64,000 nucleotides of DNA from Xanthomonas arboricola pv. populi (GCF_002939945.1 NZ_MDEB01000002.1:186001-250000), one strand, 5' to 3'. Counted from the first letter of the stretch, positions 10,116-19,998 are shown. The notes: generated by a model not told the origin, from the letters alone. Numbers and translations: made by a program.

Positions 10116-10257
10116 GCGGTTCCTTCAATCGTACGCAGCCGGTTGCTGCGCGCCTGCGCGGTGGCAGCATAGCGCAGGCGGCCATCCGGCCAGCAGTGCG
10201 GAGAGCCGGCGACGCGGCGATTCACAATCGGCGCGCAATCAGGCACGCTATCGCAAT

Positions 10258-10341
10258 GCCCGGGTGGCGAAACTGGTAGACGCAAGGGACTTAAAATCCC
10301 TCAGCTGCAAGGCTATGCGGGTTCGATTCCCGCCCCGGGCA
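10258..10341 (+). tRNA. tRNA-Leu (UAA)
   Basis: The acceptor stem GCCCGGG (10258-10264) pairs with CCCGGGC (10334-10340). The anticodon loop CTTAAAA gives UAA. A long variable arm marks it as type II (Leu), and the T-loop GGTTCGATTCC is intact. CCA is not encoded: the discriminator A is followed by CGC. It lies about 550 bp from the Gly-Cys-Gly group on the other strand. Confidence 0.97.
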
Positions 10342-10852
10342 CGCTCTGATGGCGCTGCGAATCGCGCAACGCCATCGACGCACCGACAGGTCTCGCACGT
10401 TGCGTTGTCGCAGCCATATCGCATTGCGATCAGCCCCCCTCTGCGTCGCGCTCGGGCAGATGCATGGTGCGCCTTCAGGCAGATCCCCTGCCTCGAAAAT
10501 GATCGCGACCGTCAATGCATCCCAGGCCGACGTGGAAGACCGCGGGCGGATCAAGGATCAACGCTACAGCTGACGTCGACGGTGACACCGAGACTGCTCT
10601 GAAGAAGATTAAGTTGCACGATCCTGCTTAGCGAATGCATGCAGCAGCGCTGCCATTCAAGCATCAGCCGCGGCATCCACGCCGTGCCAGGCGCAACGGT
10701 TCGATCTCGCTTGCGGTAGAAGGCCTGATGTGAGGCGTCGCGCTCAGCGTAATGACAGATCCCGCGCCAAGTTCGCGATCCTACGTCAACTAGAATGAAG
10801 GCAAACCATTGCCTGCTCCCCAGATGTTACGACCGCCAATACCATCGACCAA
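10342..10852. other. Gene-free interval after tRNA-Leu
   Basis: I see no gene in these 511 bases. A bulged hairpin at 10348-10376 (GATGGCG, inner TGCG/CGCA, CGCCATC) directly follows tRNA-Leu and may act as its 3' processing or termination structure, although there is no T-run. No repeat of the tRNA 3' end was found, so there is no evidence of an integrated element. Confidence 0.5.
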
Positions 10853-10886
10853 TAAAAAACCCCGGACATCGTTTGATATCCGGGGT
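10853..10886 (-). terminator. Intrinsic terminator of the Gly-Cys-Gly tRNA operon
   Basis: Read on the minus strand, two 12 nt arms (10875-10886 and 10859-10870) pair fully with one U-G wobble around a tetraloop AAAC. A run of T follows at once. It lies 7 bases past the end of the last tRNA-Gly, so it closes the tRNA transcription unit. Confidence 0.92.
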
Positions 10887-10893
10887 CTGAATT

Positions 10894-10969
<76 letters not shown>

Positions 10970-11050
10970 GTGGAGCTAAATTGTACAGCTTGTTACTTCG
11001 TCGCGCCAGTCCTGTCGCCGTTGCCGACGCATGAAACAACGCATGCAATG

Positions 11051-11124
11051 TGGAGGCCTGGGCCGGAATTGAACCGGCGTACGCGGATTTGCAGTCCGCT
11101 GCATAACCACTCTACCACCAGGCC
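11051..11124 (-). tRNA. tRNA-Cys (GCA)
   Basis: A 74 nt tRNA with encoded CCA. The acceptor GGCCTGG pairs with the 3' CCAGGCC, and the anticodon loop CTGCAAA gives GCA. It lies between the two tRNA-Gly copies; pgsA-gly-cys is also the order in E. coli (pgsA-glyW-cysT-leuZ). Confidence 0.97.
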
Positions 11125-11137
11125 GAAACATCAAACC

Positions 11138-11154
11138 CAAGGCATCCTGCCTTG
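11138..11154 (-). promoter_or_regulatory. CAGGAUG hairpin in the Gly-Cys tRNA spacer
   Basis: On the transcribed (minus) strand the spacer carries a perfect palindrome, CAAGGCA-GGA-TGCCTTG. Its loop region reads CAGGAUG, the repeat found in the loops of CsrB-type RNAs that bind CsrA/RsmA. It would be present in the tRNA precursor and released by processing. A plain processing stem is the simpler alternative. Confidence 0.4.
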
Positions 11155-11192
11155 AAACAACGAGACCTCGGGCAAGGGGCCTTGTCTACATC

Positions 11193-11268
<76 letters not shown>

Positions 11269-11280
11269 TTGGGAGGCGAA

Positions 11281-11308
11281 ATTCTACAGCGAACAGCATC
11301 GCTGTCAA
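11281..11308 (-). promoter_or_regulatory. Sigma-70 promoter of the Gly-Cys-Gly tRNA operon
   Basis: On the minus strand a perfect -35 TTGACA (11308-11303) and a -10 TAGAAT (11286-11281, 5 of 6) are 16 bp apart. The -35 box overlaps the pgsA stop codon, and the first tRNA base follows about 12 bp after the -10. The tRNAs can therefore be transcribed independently of pgsA. Confidence 0.82.
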
Positions 11309-11937
11309 CTATTGCTTTCGACTTTTTTCGGTTTGCTGGTGATCGCGGCTTTTTCGTCGGCACGCAGGCTCGGCCAGGCGGCCTGCAGGTACTGGAACCC
11401 GGACCACAGCGTCAGCAGCGCGGCGATCGCCAGCGTCCAGTAACCGGCGCGGAAGATCAGGTTGCCGAACCAGATTTCGTGCGTGGGCATCTGCCCCGGC
11501 GTGACGGAATACAGCAGGCAGAGCAGCGCGACCATCTGCGCGGTGGTCTTGACCTTGCCGATCACCGCGACCCGCACCTTGGCACGCTGGCCGATCTCGG
11601 CCATCCATTCCCGCAACGCCGACACCGCGATTTCACGTCCGACGATGACCGCCGCCCAGAACGCCATCCACGGTGTGGGGTGGCCCTGCACGATCAGGAA
11701 CAATGCCACCGCGACCATCAACTTGTCGGCCACCGGGTCCAGGAATGCACCGAAGGCCGAATACTGGTGATAACGCCGCGCGACCCAGCCATCCAGCCAG
11801 TCGGTGATGGCGGCCAGCGCGAACACGCCGGCGGAGGCGAAATTGGTCCAGGTGTACGGCAGATAGAACACCACGACCAACACCGGGATCATCACGATCC
11901 TCAGCAGTGTCAGCCACGTGGGGATGGTCAACTTCAT
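11305..11937 (-). CDS. pgsA: PgsA, phosphatidylglycerophosphate synthase
   Basis: A 210-residue integral membrane enzyme that joins CDP-diacylglycerol and glycerol-3-phosphate, the committed step to phosphatidylglycerol and cardiolipin. The CDP-alcohol phosphotransferase signature is complete: D-x2-D-G-x2-A-R-x8-G-x3-D-x3-D in TDWLDGWVARRY through GAFLDPVADKLM. Several hydrophobic helices follow. Its ATG shares one base with the uvrC stop (TAATG), indicating translational coupling. Length matches the family. Confidence 0.96.
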   Translation of the reverse strand: MKLTIPTWLTLLRIVMIPVLVVVFYLPYTWTNFASAGVFALAAITDWLDGWVARRYHQYSAFGAFLDPVADKLMVAVALFLIVQGHPTPWMAFWAAVIVGREIAVSALREWMAEIGQRAKVRVAVIGKVKTTAQMVALLCLLYSVTPGQMPTHEIWFGNLIFRAGYWTLAIAALLTLWSGFQYLQAAWPSLRADEKAAITSKPKKVESNS

Positions 11938-13793
11938 TACGGACTCGACTCGCCTGCCGCATCGGGGAGCGCCAGCCCATGCAGGTTAGCGTAGATTCGC
12001 GCGGCAAGTGCGGCATTGACGCCCTCCACCCGCGCGATCTCGGCCTCGCCGGCGGCCTTGAGCCCGACCAGACCGCCGAAATGCTTGAGCAGGCTCGCGC
12101 GCCGGCGCGGACCGATGCCGGGGATATCCTCGAGCTTGCTGGTCATGCGCGCCTTCTGGCGTCGACCGCGGTGACCGGTGATCGCAAAGCGGTGCGCTTC
12201 GTCGCGCACCTGCTGGATGAACTGCAGTGCCGGCGATGCCGCGCCCGGCCGCAGTTCGCGGCCGTCGGCCATGATCAGCGCCTCGTGCCCTGCCCTGCGC
12301 TCCTCGCCCTTGGCCACGCCGACCAGCAGCACGTTCTCGATGCCCAGATCGGCCAGCGCGCCCTTCGCCTGCGCCAGCTGACCGGCACCGCCGTCGATCA
12401 GCAGCACATCCGGCAGCACACCGTTTTCTTCCACCGCACGTCGAAAACGCCGTTCGATGGCCTGACGCATCGCGGCGTAGTCGTCGCCCGGCGTGATCCC
12501 GGAAATATTGAAACGCCGGTATTGCCCACGCACCGGGCCGCCGGCATCGAACACCACGCACGAGGCCACCGTCGCCTCGCCCATGGTATGGCTGATGTCG
12601 AAGCACTCCACCCGCTTGACCTGCTCGGCCAGCCCCAGCATCTCGCGTAGTGCTTCGCTGCGTGCGTGCTGCGCGCTCTGGCTGGTGAGTTCGGTGACCA
12701 GGGTCAGCTGCGCATTACGGGTGGCGAGCAGCAGATAGCCGGCACGCTCGCCGCGCACATTCCACTTCAACGTCACCTTGTATTCGGCAGCGGTGCTGAG
12801 TGCGGCCTCGATCAGCTCGGCATCGGGAATCTCGCGATCGAGCAGGATCTCGCGCGGCGGCGAGTGTTCTGCGTAGTACTGCGACACGAACGCAGCCAGG
12901 ATTTCGTCGGCGCTGTCTTCGCCATTGGTCTTGGGAAAGAACGAGCGCGTGCCCAGGTTGCGGCCGTCGCGAAAACTCAGCAGCAACACGCAGGCCTGGC
13001 TGGATTGGGTGGCGCAGGCCAGCACGTCCAGATCGGCCGCGCGGCCATCCACGTACTGGCGGTTCTGCATGCTGCGCAAGGACGACAGCAGATCGCGCAG
13101 ACGCGCGGCGCGCTCGAACTCGAGTGCTTCGCTGGCCTGCTGCATCGACTGCATGATTTCTTCGCCGAGCTGGTCGCTCTTGCCTTCCAGAAACATGGTG
13201 GCGCGACGTACCGACTCGGCGTAGTCGGGCGCGGCGACCAGCTCCACGCACGGCGCGCTGCAGCGGCCGATCTGATACTGCAGGCACGGCCGCGAGCGGT
13301 TGCGAAACACGCTGTCCTCGCAACTGCGCAGCTTGAACAGCTTGTGCATCAGGCTCAGCGTTTCGCGCACGCCGGTCACGCCGGTATACGGGCCGAAATA
13401 GCGCCCCTGCACCGCACGCGGGCCACGGTGAAGCGCGATGCGCGGCCAGTCCTCGCGCGTCAGCAGCACGTAGGGATAACTCTTGTCGTCGCGCAGCGAG
13501 ACGTTGTAGCGCGGCGACAGCGACTTGATCAACTGGTTTTCCAGCAGCAGCGCCTCGGCTTCGCTGCGGGTCACGGTGACGTCCATCCGCGCGACCTGCG
13601 AGAGCATCGAGGTCAGCCGCGCATTCTTCGGCGTACCGTTGAAATAGCTGCCCACCCGCTTGCGCAATGCACCGGCCTTGCCGACGTACAGCAGCGTGTC
13701 GTCGCCGGCATACATGCGGTAGACGCCGGGCGCGGTGCTCAGTCGGGCAGCAAACGCCTTTCCATCGAAATCGGCTTGAGGCCTTGCGTTCAT
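11937..13793 (-). CDS. uvrC: UvrC, excinuclease ABC subunit C
   Basis: A 618-residue UvrC, which makes both incisions around DNA lesions in nucleotide excision repair. In order: GIY-YIG nuclease (GVYRMYAG, LLYVGKAGALRKRV, about 20-100), a Cys cluster (CLQYQIGRCSAPC), UVR domain binding UvrB (ALEFERAARLRDLL, about 205-235), RNase H-like 5' nuclease (CFDISHTMG, VLLIDGGAGQL) and tandem helix-hairpin-helix (LEDIPGIGPRRRASLLKHFGG). The frame is open far upstream, but ATG 13793 overlaps the preceding stop as ATGA and starts the conserved protein. Confidence 0.96.
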   Translation of the reverse strand: MNARPQADFDGKAFAARLSTAPGVYRMYAGDDTLLYVGKAGALRKRVGSYFNGTPKNARLTSMLSQVARMDVTVTRSEAEALLLENQLIKSLSPRYNVSLRDDKSYPYVLLTREDWPRIALHRGPRAVQGRYFGPYTGVTGVRETLSLMHKLFKLRSCEDSVFRNRSRPCLQYQIGRCSAPCVELVAAPDYAESVRRATMFLEGKSDQLGEEIMQSMQQASEALEFERAARLRDLLSSLRSMQNRQYVDGRAADLDVLACATQSSQACVLLLSFRDGRNLGTRSFFPKTNGEDSADEILAAFVSQYYAEHSPPREILLDREIPDAELIEAALSTAAEYKVTLKWNVRGERAGYLLLATRNAQLTLVTELTSQSAQHARSEALREMLGLAEQVKRVECFDISHTMGEATVASCVVFDAGGPVRGQYRRFNISGITPGDDYAAMRQAIERRFRRAVEENGVLPDVLLIDGGAGQLAQAKGALADLGIENVLLVGVAKGEERRAGHEALIMADGRELRPGAASPALQFIQQVRDEAHRFAITGHRGRRQKARMTSKLEDIPGIGPRRRASLLKHFGGLVGLKAAGEAEIARVEGVNAALAARIYANLHGLALPDAAGESSP

Positions 13794-15208
13794 TCTTCTA
13801 TCGAAACATCGCTCAGTTCGCCGCTTGCCAGGTCGTAACGCAGCACGGCGTGGGCATCGGTCTCGGCAATCCAGACCGCACCTGCGGCAACCGCCAGCCC
13901 GGCTGGGCCATGCAGGCGGCGCGGTAGCGCGACCGTGGTCAGTTCGCCGCCGCCAAGACGCAGGCAACGCAGGCGACCATTGCCGGTGTCGGCGATCCAC
14001 AGCACCGGCGAATCGGCAGCCAGGGCGATGGCTTGCGGAAACTGCAGCCGCGCGGTGTCCCGCGGGCCGTCCTGGTCGCCGAACTGCCAGGTGCCCTGCC
14101 CGCCGACCAGGGTCTGCACCAGATCGCCGCGCAATTGCATGGTACGGATCGACGAGCCCAGGCCGTCGCAGACGTAGGCCACCTGCTGCACCGCGGCCAA
14201 CCCGGCCGGCTGTGCGAACGCGGCCAGATGCCCGCTGCCATCGCGAATCTCGAGCGCGCCGGTACCGGCGCGTGCGCTCAGTGCGGCACGGCCCAGGTGA
14301 TAGCTCCAGATGCGGTTGTCGCCCGCCATTGCGATCAACACCTGATTGTCGGCAACGGCCAACCCTTGCGGGTAGTTCAGCGCCGAGGCGCCGGCGAACG
14401 CCAGCGGCCCCTCGACCGGCTCGCCGGAGCGCCCGGTGCCGCACAAGGTGTCGACCTGCCCGCTGCGCAGGCTGATGCGACGCAGGGCGTGATTGCCGGT
14501 GTCGGCGACATACAGCTGGTCGCGCTCCAGCGCCATGCCTTGCGGACGTCGAAACGCCGCTTCGCCGACGCCACCATCGATGAAGTCCGCGTTGCCATGG
14601 CCGAACTGGCGCAGCACGCGGCCGCCATGCGTGCATTCGAGCACGCGGTGATGGCCGGTGTCGGCGATATACAGACGGTCCTCGGTGGCGGCAAGACCGG
14701 TTGGAAACCGCAGCTCCAGGCGCGGCTCGGGACCGCGCTCGGCCACTCCATGCAGGTCCAGGTCCGACGGCGGCTGCTGGCCTTCGCACAGGGCCACCAA
14801 CGCCTTGTCCAGATCGCCGGTCACGCCGACCAGACGCTGACGCTCGCGGCCGTAGGCGTCGAGCAGCACCAGCGTCGGCCAGGATTCGATACCGAAGCGG
14901 CGCCAGGTTTCCCAGTCCTTGTCGAGCAGGATCGGCGCGCTGACGCCATGCCCGCGCAATTGCTTGAGCGAGCGTTGCGGCAAGCGTTCGCTATCGAAAC
15001 GCGGCACCTGCACCACGATCACCTGCAGCCTCCCGGGGCTACGCGCCTGCCAATGCGCCAGCTCGGCCAGGCGCTCGGCGCACCACACCGAACTGGCATT
15101 GACGAACGCCAGCACCAGCGCACGCCCGCGATGCTCCTGCAAGGTGGATGGCCTGGCGTTGAGCCAGGTGGAAAATTCCGGCAATTCCTGGGTGAGCTGG
15201 GCGACCAT
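13790..15208 (-). CDS. Thioredoxin-like/NHL-repeat protein (NHLRC2-like)
   Basis: A 472-residue protein with an N-terminal thioredoxin fold (about 1-150, including SWPTLVLLDAYGRE) followed by repeated NHL beta-propeller blades with the motif LYIADTGHHRV, LYVADTGNHALR, IADTGNGRLR and IAETDAHAVLRY. The arrangement resembles NHLRC2. The redox site is broken: the position of CxxC reads C43-A-E-R46, so only one Cys is left and disulfide exchange is unlikely. No signal peptide is evident. It ends in an ATGA overlap with uvrC and follows the phosphatase gene by 23 bp. Function is unknown; a binding platform is one guess. Confidence 0.8.
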   Translation of the reverse strand: MVAQLTQELPEFSTWLNARPSTLQEHRGRALVLAFVNASSVWCAERLAELAHWQARSPGRLQVIVVQVPRFDSERLPQRSLKQLRGHGVSAPILLDKDWETWRRFGIESWPTLVLLDAYGRERQRLVGVTGDLDKALVALCEGQQPPSDLDLHGVAERGPEPRLELRFPTGLAATEDRLYIADTGHHRVLECTHGGRVLRQFGHGNADFIDGGVGEAAFRRPQGMALERDQLYVADTGNHALRRISLRSGQVDTLCGTGRSGEPVEGPLAFAGASALNYPQGLAVADNQVLIAMAGDNRIWSYHLGRAALSARAGTGALEIRDGSGHLAAFAQPAGLAAVQQVAYVCDGLGSSIRTMQLRGDLVQTLVGGQGTWQFGDQDGPRDTARLQFPQAIALAADSPVLWIADTGNGRLRCLRLGGGELTTVALPRRLHGPAGLAVAAGAVWIAETDAHAVLRYDLASGELSDVSIEE

Positions 15209-15231
15209 CCGGTCATTATGCCCAAGCCCGA

Positions 15232-15696
15232 TCAGCTGCGGGTGAGCCTTGCCACGGTCTGCTGCGCGGCGGTGTCGACCAGTTGCCAGACACGCTCGAA
15301 GTCGTCCATGCCGCCGGTGTAGGGGTCAGGGATGTCGTCGCGCTCTGCAATGCCGGCCCAGGGTAGCCAGAGTGCCACCTTGTCGCGCAGCGGCGCTGGG
15401 GCAAGCCGTTGCAGATCGCGCAGATTGCTGTCGTCGGCACACAGCAGCCAGTCGAAGTGTTCGAAGTCTGCGGTACGCACCTGGCGTGCGCGTAATCCGG
15501 CGATGTCCACGTCATGGCCGCGGGCGCAGCGAATGGCGCGCGTGTCGGGTGGATCGCCGGCATGCCAGTCGCCGGTACCGGCCGAATCGACCTCGATCCG
15601 CCGCGACAGTCGCGCCGCGTCCAGCCGCGCCCGCAAGGCACCCTCGCCCATCGGTGAGCGGCAGATATTGCCCAGACATACGATCAGCACTCTCAT
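15232..15696 (-). CDS. Low-molecular-weight protein tyrosine phosphatase
   Basis: A 154-residue LMW-PTP. The P-loop C7-L-G-N-I-C-R13-S lies at the N-terminus, as expected, and the general-acid aspartate is in [10 protein letters not shown] near residue 120. Such enzymes dephosphorylate Tyr (some arginine) residues; Wzb-type members regulate polysaccharide kinases. No Wzc-like kinase is adjacent. Its ATG overlaps the kdsB stop as ATGA. Confidence 0.9.
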   Translation of the reverse strand: MRVLIVCLGNICRSPMGEGALRARLDAARLSRRIEVDSAGTGDWHAGDPPDTRAIRCARGHDVDIAGLRARQVRTADFEHFDWLLCADDSNLRDLQRLAPAPLRDKVALWLPWAGIAERDDIPDPYTGGMDDFERVWQLVDTAAQQTVARLTRS

Positions 15697-16508
15697 GCCG
15701 ATGCCACGCGCGTTTGTGCGCGCGCCAGATCGTCCGGGGTATCGATGCCGGGCGGAAACTGTTCGGGCGTCAATGCCACCGCGATGCGGTAGCCGGCCTC
15801 CATCACGCGCAATTGTTCCAGCGACTCAATGCGCTCCAGCATGCCGGGGGGCATTGCGGCAAAGCGCTGCAGAAATCCGGCGCGGTAGGCGTAGATGCCG
15901 ATATGGCGCAACCATTGCCCGTCGCCGGGCAGGGTGTCGCGCTGATTGGCGAAACTGTCGCGATGCCAGGGGATCGGCGCGCGACTGAAGTACAGCGCAT
16001 CGCCGCCTGCGCTGCGCACCAGCTTGACCACATTCGGGTCGAACAGTTCGTGCGCGCTCTCGACCTGCGCGGCAAGCGTGGCCATGTCGGCGCCGGAGTG
16101 CAGCAGCAGATCGGCCACGGCCCGAATGCCGGCAGCAGGCGCGAATGGTTCGTCGCCCTGCAGGTTCACCACGCAGGTGTCGGCCTCCCAGCCGGCGATT
16201 CGTGCGCACTCGGCAAGCCGGTCGGTGCCCGACACGTGCTCGCTGCCGGTCATTGCCACATGCACGCCGGCCAGGCCCTCGATCGCCTCGGCAATGCGCG
16301 CATCGTCGGTGGCCACCCAGACCGCGCGCGCACCCGCGAGCAGCGCCCGCTCGGCCACGTGCCGGATCATCGGGCGGTCGCCGATCCGTTGCAGCGGCTT
16401 GCCCGGCAAGCGCGTGGAGGCGTAACGCGCGGGCACCGCGACCACGAACGCAGCGGCCGCACCGGCAGGTCCTGCCGGTACCGGCTTCACGGAAGAGCCT
16501 GTTTGCAC
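15693..16508 (-). CDS. kdsB: KdsB, CMP-Kdo synthetase
   Basis: KdsB activates Kdo with CTP for transfer to lipid A. Hallmarks are [17 protein letters not shown] near the N-terminus, [32 protein letters not shown] and [13 protein letters not shown]. The frame is open far upstream, so the start must be chosen. GTG 16508 is preferred because GGAGG lies 4 bases before it, giving 271 residues. A second GTG at 16490 lacks a Shine-Dalgarno sequence. The gene is separated from its usual partner lpxK by an inverted TonB-receptor gene and so needs its own promoter in the 100 bp gap. Confidence 0.92.
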   Translation of the reverse strand: MQTGSSVKPVPAGPAGAAAAFVVAVPARYASTRLPGKPLQRIGDRPMIRHVAERALLAGARAVWVATDDARIAEAIEGLAGVHVAMTGSEHVSGTDRLAECARIAGWEADTCVVNLQGDEPFAPAAGIRAVADLLLHSGADMATLAAQVESAHELFDPNVVKLVRSAGGDALYFSRAPIPWHRDSFANQRDTLPGDGQWLRHIGIYAYRAGFLQRFAAMPPGMLERIESLEQLRVMEAGYRIAVALTPEQFPPGIDTPDDLARAQTRVASA

Positions 16509-16523
16509 TTTGCCTCCAATTTG

Positions 16524-16543
16524 TGAGAATAATTCGTATTCGC
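16524..16543. promoter_or_regulatory. Candidate Fur box between kdsB and the siderophore receptor
   Basis: The 20-mer starting TGAGAATAATTCG and ending TATTCGC contains the dyad GAATA-N5-TATTC and an AT-rich core unlike the flanking GC-rich DNA. It resembles Fur-binding sites of the TGAGAAT-type. It lies 65 bp upstream of the receptor ATG and 16 bp from the divergent kdsB start, so Fur could affect both genes. Confidence 0.5.
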
Positions 16544-16607
16544 TAAGGCTTCGACCCCATACGCCGGGATCGGCCGCCGTCGCGCCCCCCACCATTCTAG
16601 CGATCCC

Positions 16608-18731
16608 ATGACTATCCATTCCGTGTCCTCGCGCCGCGTGGCGCTGCGCCCCCTGTCCATCGCGCTGCTGCTGGCGCTGAGCAGCCCCGCTCTCGCGCTC
16701 GCCGACGAGGCGACCAGCAGCGCCCGCACCCTGGATGCGGTCAAGGTGCAGGCCGAGCGCGCCGACGGCTACAGCCTGCGCCGAACCGACACGGCCACCC
16801 GGCTGGCGCTGTCGCCGTTGGAGACGCCGCAGTCGGTCAGCACGGTCTCGCGCCAGCAGATGGACGATTTCGCCCTCAACAACGCCAACGATGTGCTCGC
16901 GCTGGCTGCCGGCGTCAATGTCGAACGTATCGAGACCGACCGCACCTTCTACACCGCGCGCGGCTTCGACATCCTCAATTTCCAGGTCGATGGGCTGGGG
17001 TTGCCGTTTACCGACGGCCTGGGCCAGGGCGACGTGGATACGGCGATCTACGAGCGGGTGGACGTGTTGCGCGGCGCCAACGGCCTGCTGTCCTCCACCG
17101 GCAACCCGTCGGCGACCGTCAATTTCGTACGCAAGCGTCCGACCGCTTCGCTGAGCGGCACGCTGGCGCTCAGCGGCGGTTCGTGGTCCACCCACCGCGT
17201 CGATGCCGACGTGTCCGGCCCGCTCACGGCCTCCGGCAACGTGCGCGGCCGCGTGGTCGGCGCCTGGCAGGACGGCGACAGCTATCTGGATCGCTACGCG
17301 TTGGAAAAGAAGGTGTTCTACGGCGTGGTCGAGGCCAACCTGAGCGACACCACCTTGCTGACGGTCGGCGCAAGCTATCAGGACAACACCCCGACCGGCG
17401 GCATGTGGGGCGCGTTGCCGCTGTACTACAGCGACGGCACGCCGACACGTTACGACCGCTCGACCAGCACGTCGGCGGATTGGAGCTACTGGAACAGCAC
17501 CGACAAGCGCGCATTCGTGGAACTGCAACAGACGCTTGGCGGCGACTGGACGCTGAAGGCTTCGCTGAACTATCGCCGTTTCGACACCGAGGGCGACCTG
17601 TTCTACGTCTATGGCCAGCCCGATCGGCAGACAGGGCTGGGCCTGTTCGCCTATCCGTCCTTCTACAGCAGCAACGAGACGCAGAAATTCGCCGACATCT
17701 ATGTCTCCGGCAGCTTCGCGCTCGCCGGCAGGCGCCACGACCTGGTGGCCGGAGTGAACTGGGCAACGGTCGATACCGACCAGCTGTCGATGTACGGGCG
17801 CGGCATCGGCACCGCGCTGCCGCGCCTGGAAGACTGGACCGGCGACTACCCCAAGCCGGCATTCGATGCGAGCAGCGACGGCGCCGCCTTCGACATGACG
17901 CGACGTACCGCCTACCTGACTGCACGCTGGAGCCTGGGCGATCAACTCAAGCTGATCACCGGCGTCAACCAGACCCAGGTGGAGAGCAACGGCAGTTCCT
18001 ACGGCATGCAGCATCGCTACGATCGCGACCGCACCCTGCCTTTCGTCGGCGCGGTCTACAACTTCGACCCCGACTACGCGCTTTACGCCAGCTACGCCGA
18101 AATCTTCAACCCGCAGACGCAGCTCGATCGCACGCTCAACGTGCTGGAGCCGATCACCGGCAGCAATGCCGAATTGGGCATCAAGGGCCAATGGCTGGAT
18201 GGACGCGTCAACGCGGCATTCGCCCTGTTCCGCGCCAAGCAGGACAACACCGCCGAAAGCGATGGCACCGTGGGCACGCTGCAGGTCTATCGCGGCATCG
18301 ATGCCACCTCGACCGGCTACGAGGCCGAGGTCGCCGGCCGTCTGGGCGAGTCCCTGCAGTTGAGTGCCAGCTACACCCAGTTCGGTATCGAAGGCGAGGA
18401 CGGCGAGAACGTGCGCAGCTACGTGCCGCGGCGCATCGCCAAGCTGGCCAGCAGCTACCGCGTGCCAGGACTGGAACAACTCAGGCTTGGCGTCAATGTG
18501 CGCTGGCAAGACGCGATCTCGCGAGTGCAGGACAGCGGCCCGGGCATTGTCCGCCAACCGAGCTATGCGCTGGTCGGGATGATGGCCGGCTACGAGTTCA
18601 CCCCGCAGTTCGGCGCCACGCTCAACGTCAACAACCTCACCGACCGCCGCTACATCAACAGCCTGTATTGGGACCAGGGCTATGCCGGTGCCGGACGCAA
18701 CTGGTGGTTGTCGCTGAACTACGGGTTCTGA
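16608..18731 (+). CDS. TonB-dependent siderophore receptor
   Basis: A 707-residue outer-membrane receptor. The signal peptide (1 to about 32, hydrophobic core [16 protein letters not shown]) is followed by a TonB-box-like LDAVKV (42-47). The plug contains [18 protein letters not shown] and [30 protein letters not shown], typical of TIGR01783 siderophore receptors of the FhuE/FpvA kind. The barrel ends in a terminal aromatic, [11 protein letters not shown] likely Fur site is upstream. No siderophore synthesis gene is near, so a xenosiderophore receptor is likely (inference). It is oriented against the LPS genes on both sides. Confidence 0.92.
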   Translation: MTIHSVSSRRVALRPLSIALLLALSSPALALADEATSSARTLDAVKVQAERADGYSLRRTDTATRLALSPLETPQSVSTVSRQQMDDFALNNANDVLALAAGVNVERIETDRTFYTARGFDILNFQVDGLGLPFTDGLGQGDVDTAIYERVDVLRGANGLLSSTGNPSATVNFVRKRPTASLSGTLALSGGSWSTHRVDADVSGPLTASGNVRGRVVGAWQDGDSYLDRYALEKKVFYGVVEANLSDTTLLTVGASYQDNTPTGGMWGALPLYYSDGTPTRYDRSTSTSADWSYWNSTDKRAFVELQQTLGGDWTLKASLNYRRFDTEGDLFYVYGQPDRQTGLGLFAYPSFYSSNETQKFADIYVSGSFALAGRRHDLVAGVNWATVDTDQLSMYGRGIGTALPRLEDWTGDYPKPAFDASSDGAAFDMTRRTAYLTARWSLGDQLKLITGVNQTQVESNGSSYGMQHRYDRDRTLPFVGAVYNFDPDYALYASYAEIFNPQTQLDRTLNVLEPITGSNAELGIKGQWLDGRVNAAFALFRAKQDNTAESDGTVGTLQVYRGIDATSTGYEAEVAGRLGESLQLSASYTQFGIEGEDGENVRSYVPRRIAKLASSYRVPGLEQLRLGVNVRWQDAISRVQDSGPGIVRQPSYALVGMMAGYEFTPQFGATLNVNNLTDRRYINSLYWDQGYAGAGRNWWLSLNYGF

Positions 18732-18960
18732 GAACGGCAGACGGCAGCGGGGCATGCGCGAGACACGCCTGGACGCACCCTGGGCGCTCTCGCGCCGACC
18801 TCGCAGCCAAGGACAGGCTTGGGACGGCAAACGATAGTCAGCGAGCCAGCGGCCGTCCGGCGGATGTGGACGGCACGCCCGGTACGCAGTGCACCAGCGG
18901 CCGCTGCCGGGCAGTGGCCGAGGGCGCCTGGTGGACGGCCGCTACGTTGCTCGGCCGCTG

Positions 18961-19998
18961 CTAGCCGGCACGCCGGCTCGCCAACTTGTCCAGCCGGTCC
19001 AGCAGACTCACCCAGAACGCCGCCGGCAACTCTGCCTTGAGCGGCACGCTGTAGAGCCACTCGTCGGCGAACGGCCTGCACTTCACTGCGTCCTTTTCGG
19101 TCATCAGCACCGGCAGGCGGCTGCCGAAACTGAAATCCGCAGCGCGATACACGTGATGATCGGGAAACGCATGCGGCACCACGCCGATGCCGCGCGCGCG
19201 CAGCATCGCGAAGAAGCGTTCCGGGTGCGCGATCCCGGCCACCGCATGCACGCGCTGGCCGGCCAGCCTGCTCAATGGCTGAGCGCGCTTGCCATCCATC
19301 GGCTGCACGCTGTCGATGCTCAGGCGCATCTGCCATTCGCCGAATCCGGCGTCATCGGGTGCGGGTGTCGTCGTTGCTGCGCTGGCCTGGCCCAGATTGA
19401 CCACGCGGAAATCGCAGTCGCGTGCACGTGCGGCCGGTTCGCGCAGCGGCCCTGCCGGCAACAGGCGCCCGTTGCCATAGCGGCGCTGGCCATCGACCAC
19501 TTCGATCTCCACGTCGCGGGCGAGCCGATAGTGCTGCAGCCCGTCGTCGCAGACGACGATGTCGCAGCCCGCTTCGACCAGGGCGCGTGCCGCGGCCAGG
19601 CGATCGCTGTCCACGCGCACACGGGCGCCGGTCTTCCAGGCGATCAGTACCGGCTCGTCGCCGCCGAGCGCGACCGGCGTGTCCGCCTCGACCCAGCGTG
19701 CCGTATCCGATGCGTCACGGCCATACCCGCGACTGGCGACGCCGGGCGTCCAGCCGGCCTCCTGCAACTTGGCGACCAAGGCAATCGTCAATGGCGTCTT
19801 GCCGGTGCCGCCGGCGGTGACATTGCCCACCACGATCACCGGCACCGGCACCCCGTGGCGCTTGCGCCAGCCGCGGCGATACAGGGCGCGTCGCAGCGCG
19901 ATGGCAGCGCCGTAGACCGGCGCCAGGAGGCGCGCCGATAGCGGGATCGGCGCATTGTCGTACCAGTAGCCCGGCGTGCGGGTGCCGCGCTTGCTCAT
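18961..19998 (-). CDS. lpxK: LpxK, tetraacyldisaccharide 4'-kinase
   Basis: A 345-residue membrane-associated kinase that adds the 4'-phosphate to the lipid A precursor. The P-loop [12 protein letters not shown] lies near residues 55-68, preceded by the N-terminal hydrophobic membrane helix region. Also seen are [33 protein letters not shown] and [10 protein letters not shown]. Its ATG overlaps the msbA stop by 4 bases (ATGA). The 229 bp beyond its stop is GC-rich with a perfect CAGCGGCCGCTG palindrome and no gene; the Trm112-like gene often found after lpxK is absent. Confidence 0.95.
   Translation of the reverse strand: MSKRGTRTPGYWYDNAPIPLSARLLAPVYGAAIALRRALYRRGWRKRHGVPVPVIVVGNVTAGGTGKTPLTIALVAKLQEAGWTPGVASRGYGRDASDTARWVEADTPVALGGDEPVLIAWKTGARVRVDSDRLAAARALVEAGCDIVVCDDGLQHYRLARDVEIEVVDGQRRYGNGRLLPAGPLREPAARARDCDFRVVNLGQASAATTTPAPDDAGFGEWQMRLSIDSVQPMDGKRAQPLSRLAGQRVHAVAGIAHPERFFAMLRARGIGVVPHAFPDHHVYRAADFSFGSRLPVLMTEKDAVKCRPFADEWLYSVPLKAELPAAFWVSLLDRLDKLASRRAG

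Noticed and set aside
10258-10852. Integration site or genomic island at tRNA-Leu
   Set aside because: No duplicated tRNA 3' end, integrase or composition shift was found.
16490-16490. Alternative kdsB GTG start at 16490
   Set aside because: It has no ribosome site at proper distance, whereas GTG 16508 has GGAGG 4 bases upstream.
18719-19336. 205-codon minus-strand frame beyond lpxK as the missing Trm112-like gene
   Set aside because: It overlaps lpxK in another frame, is Arg/Ala-rich and lacks any zinc-ribbon cysteine pattern.
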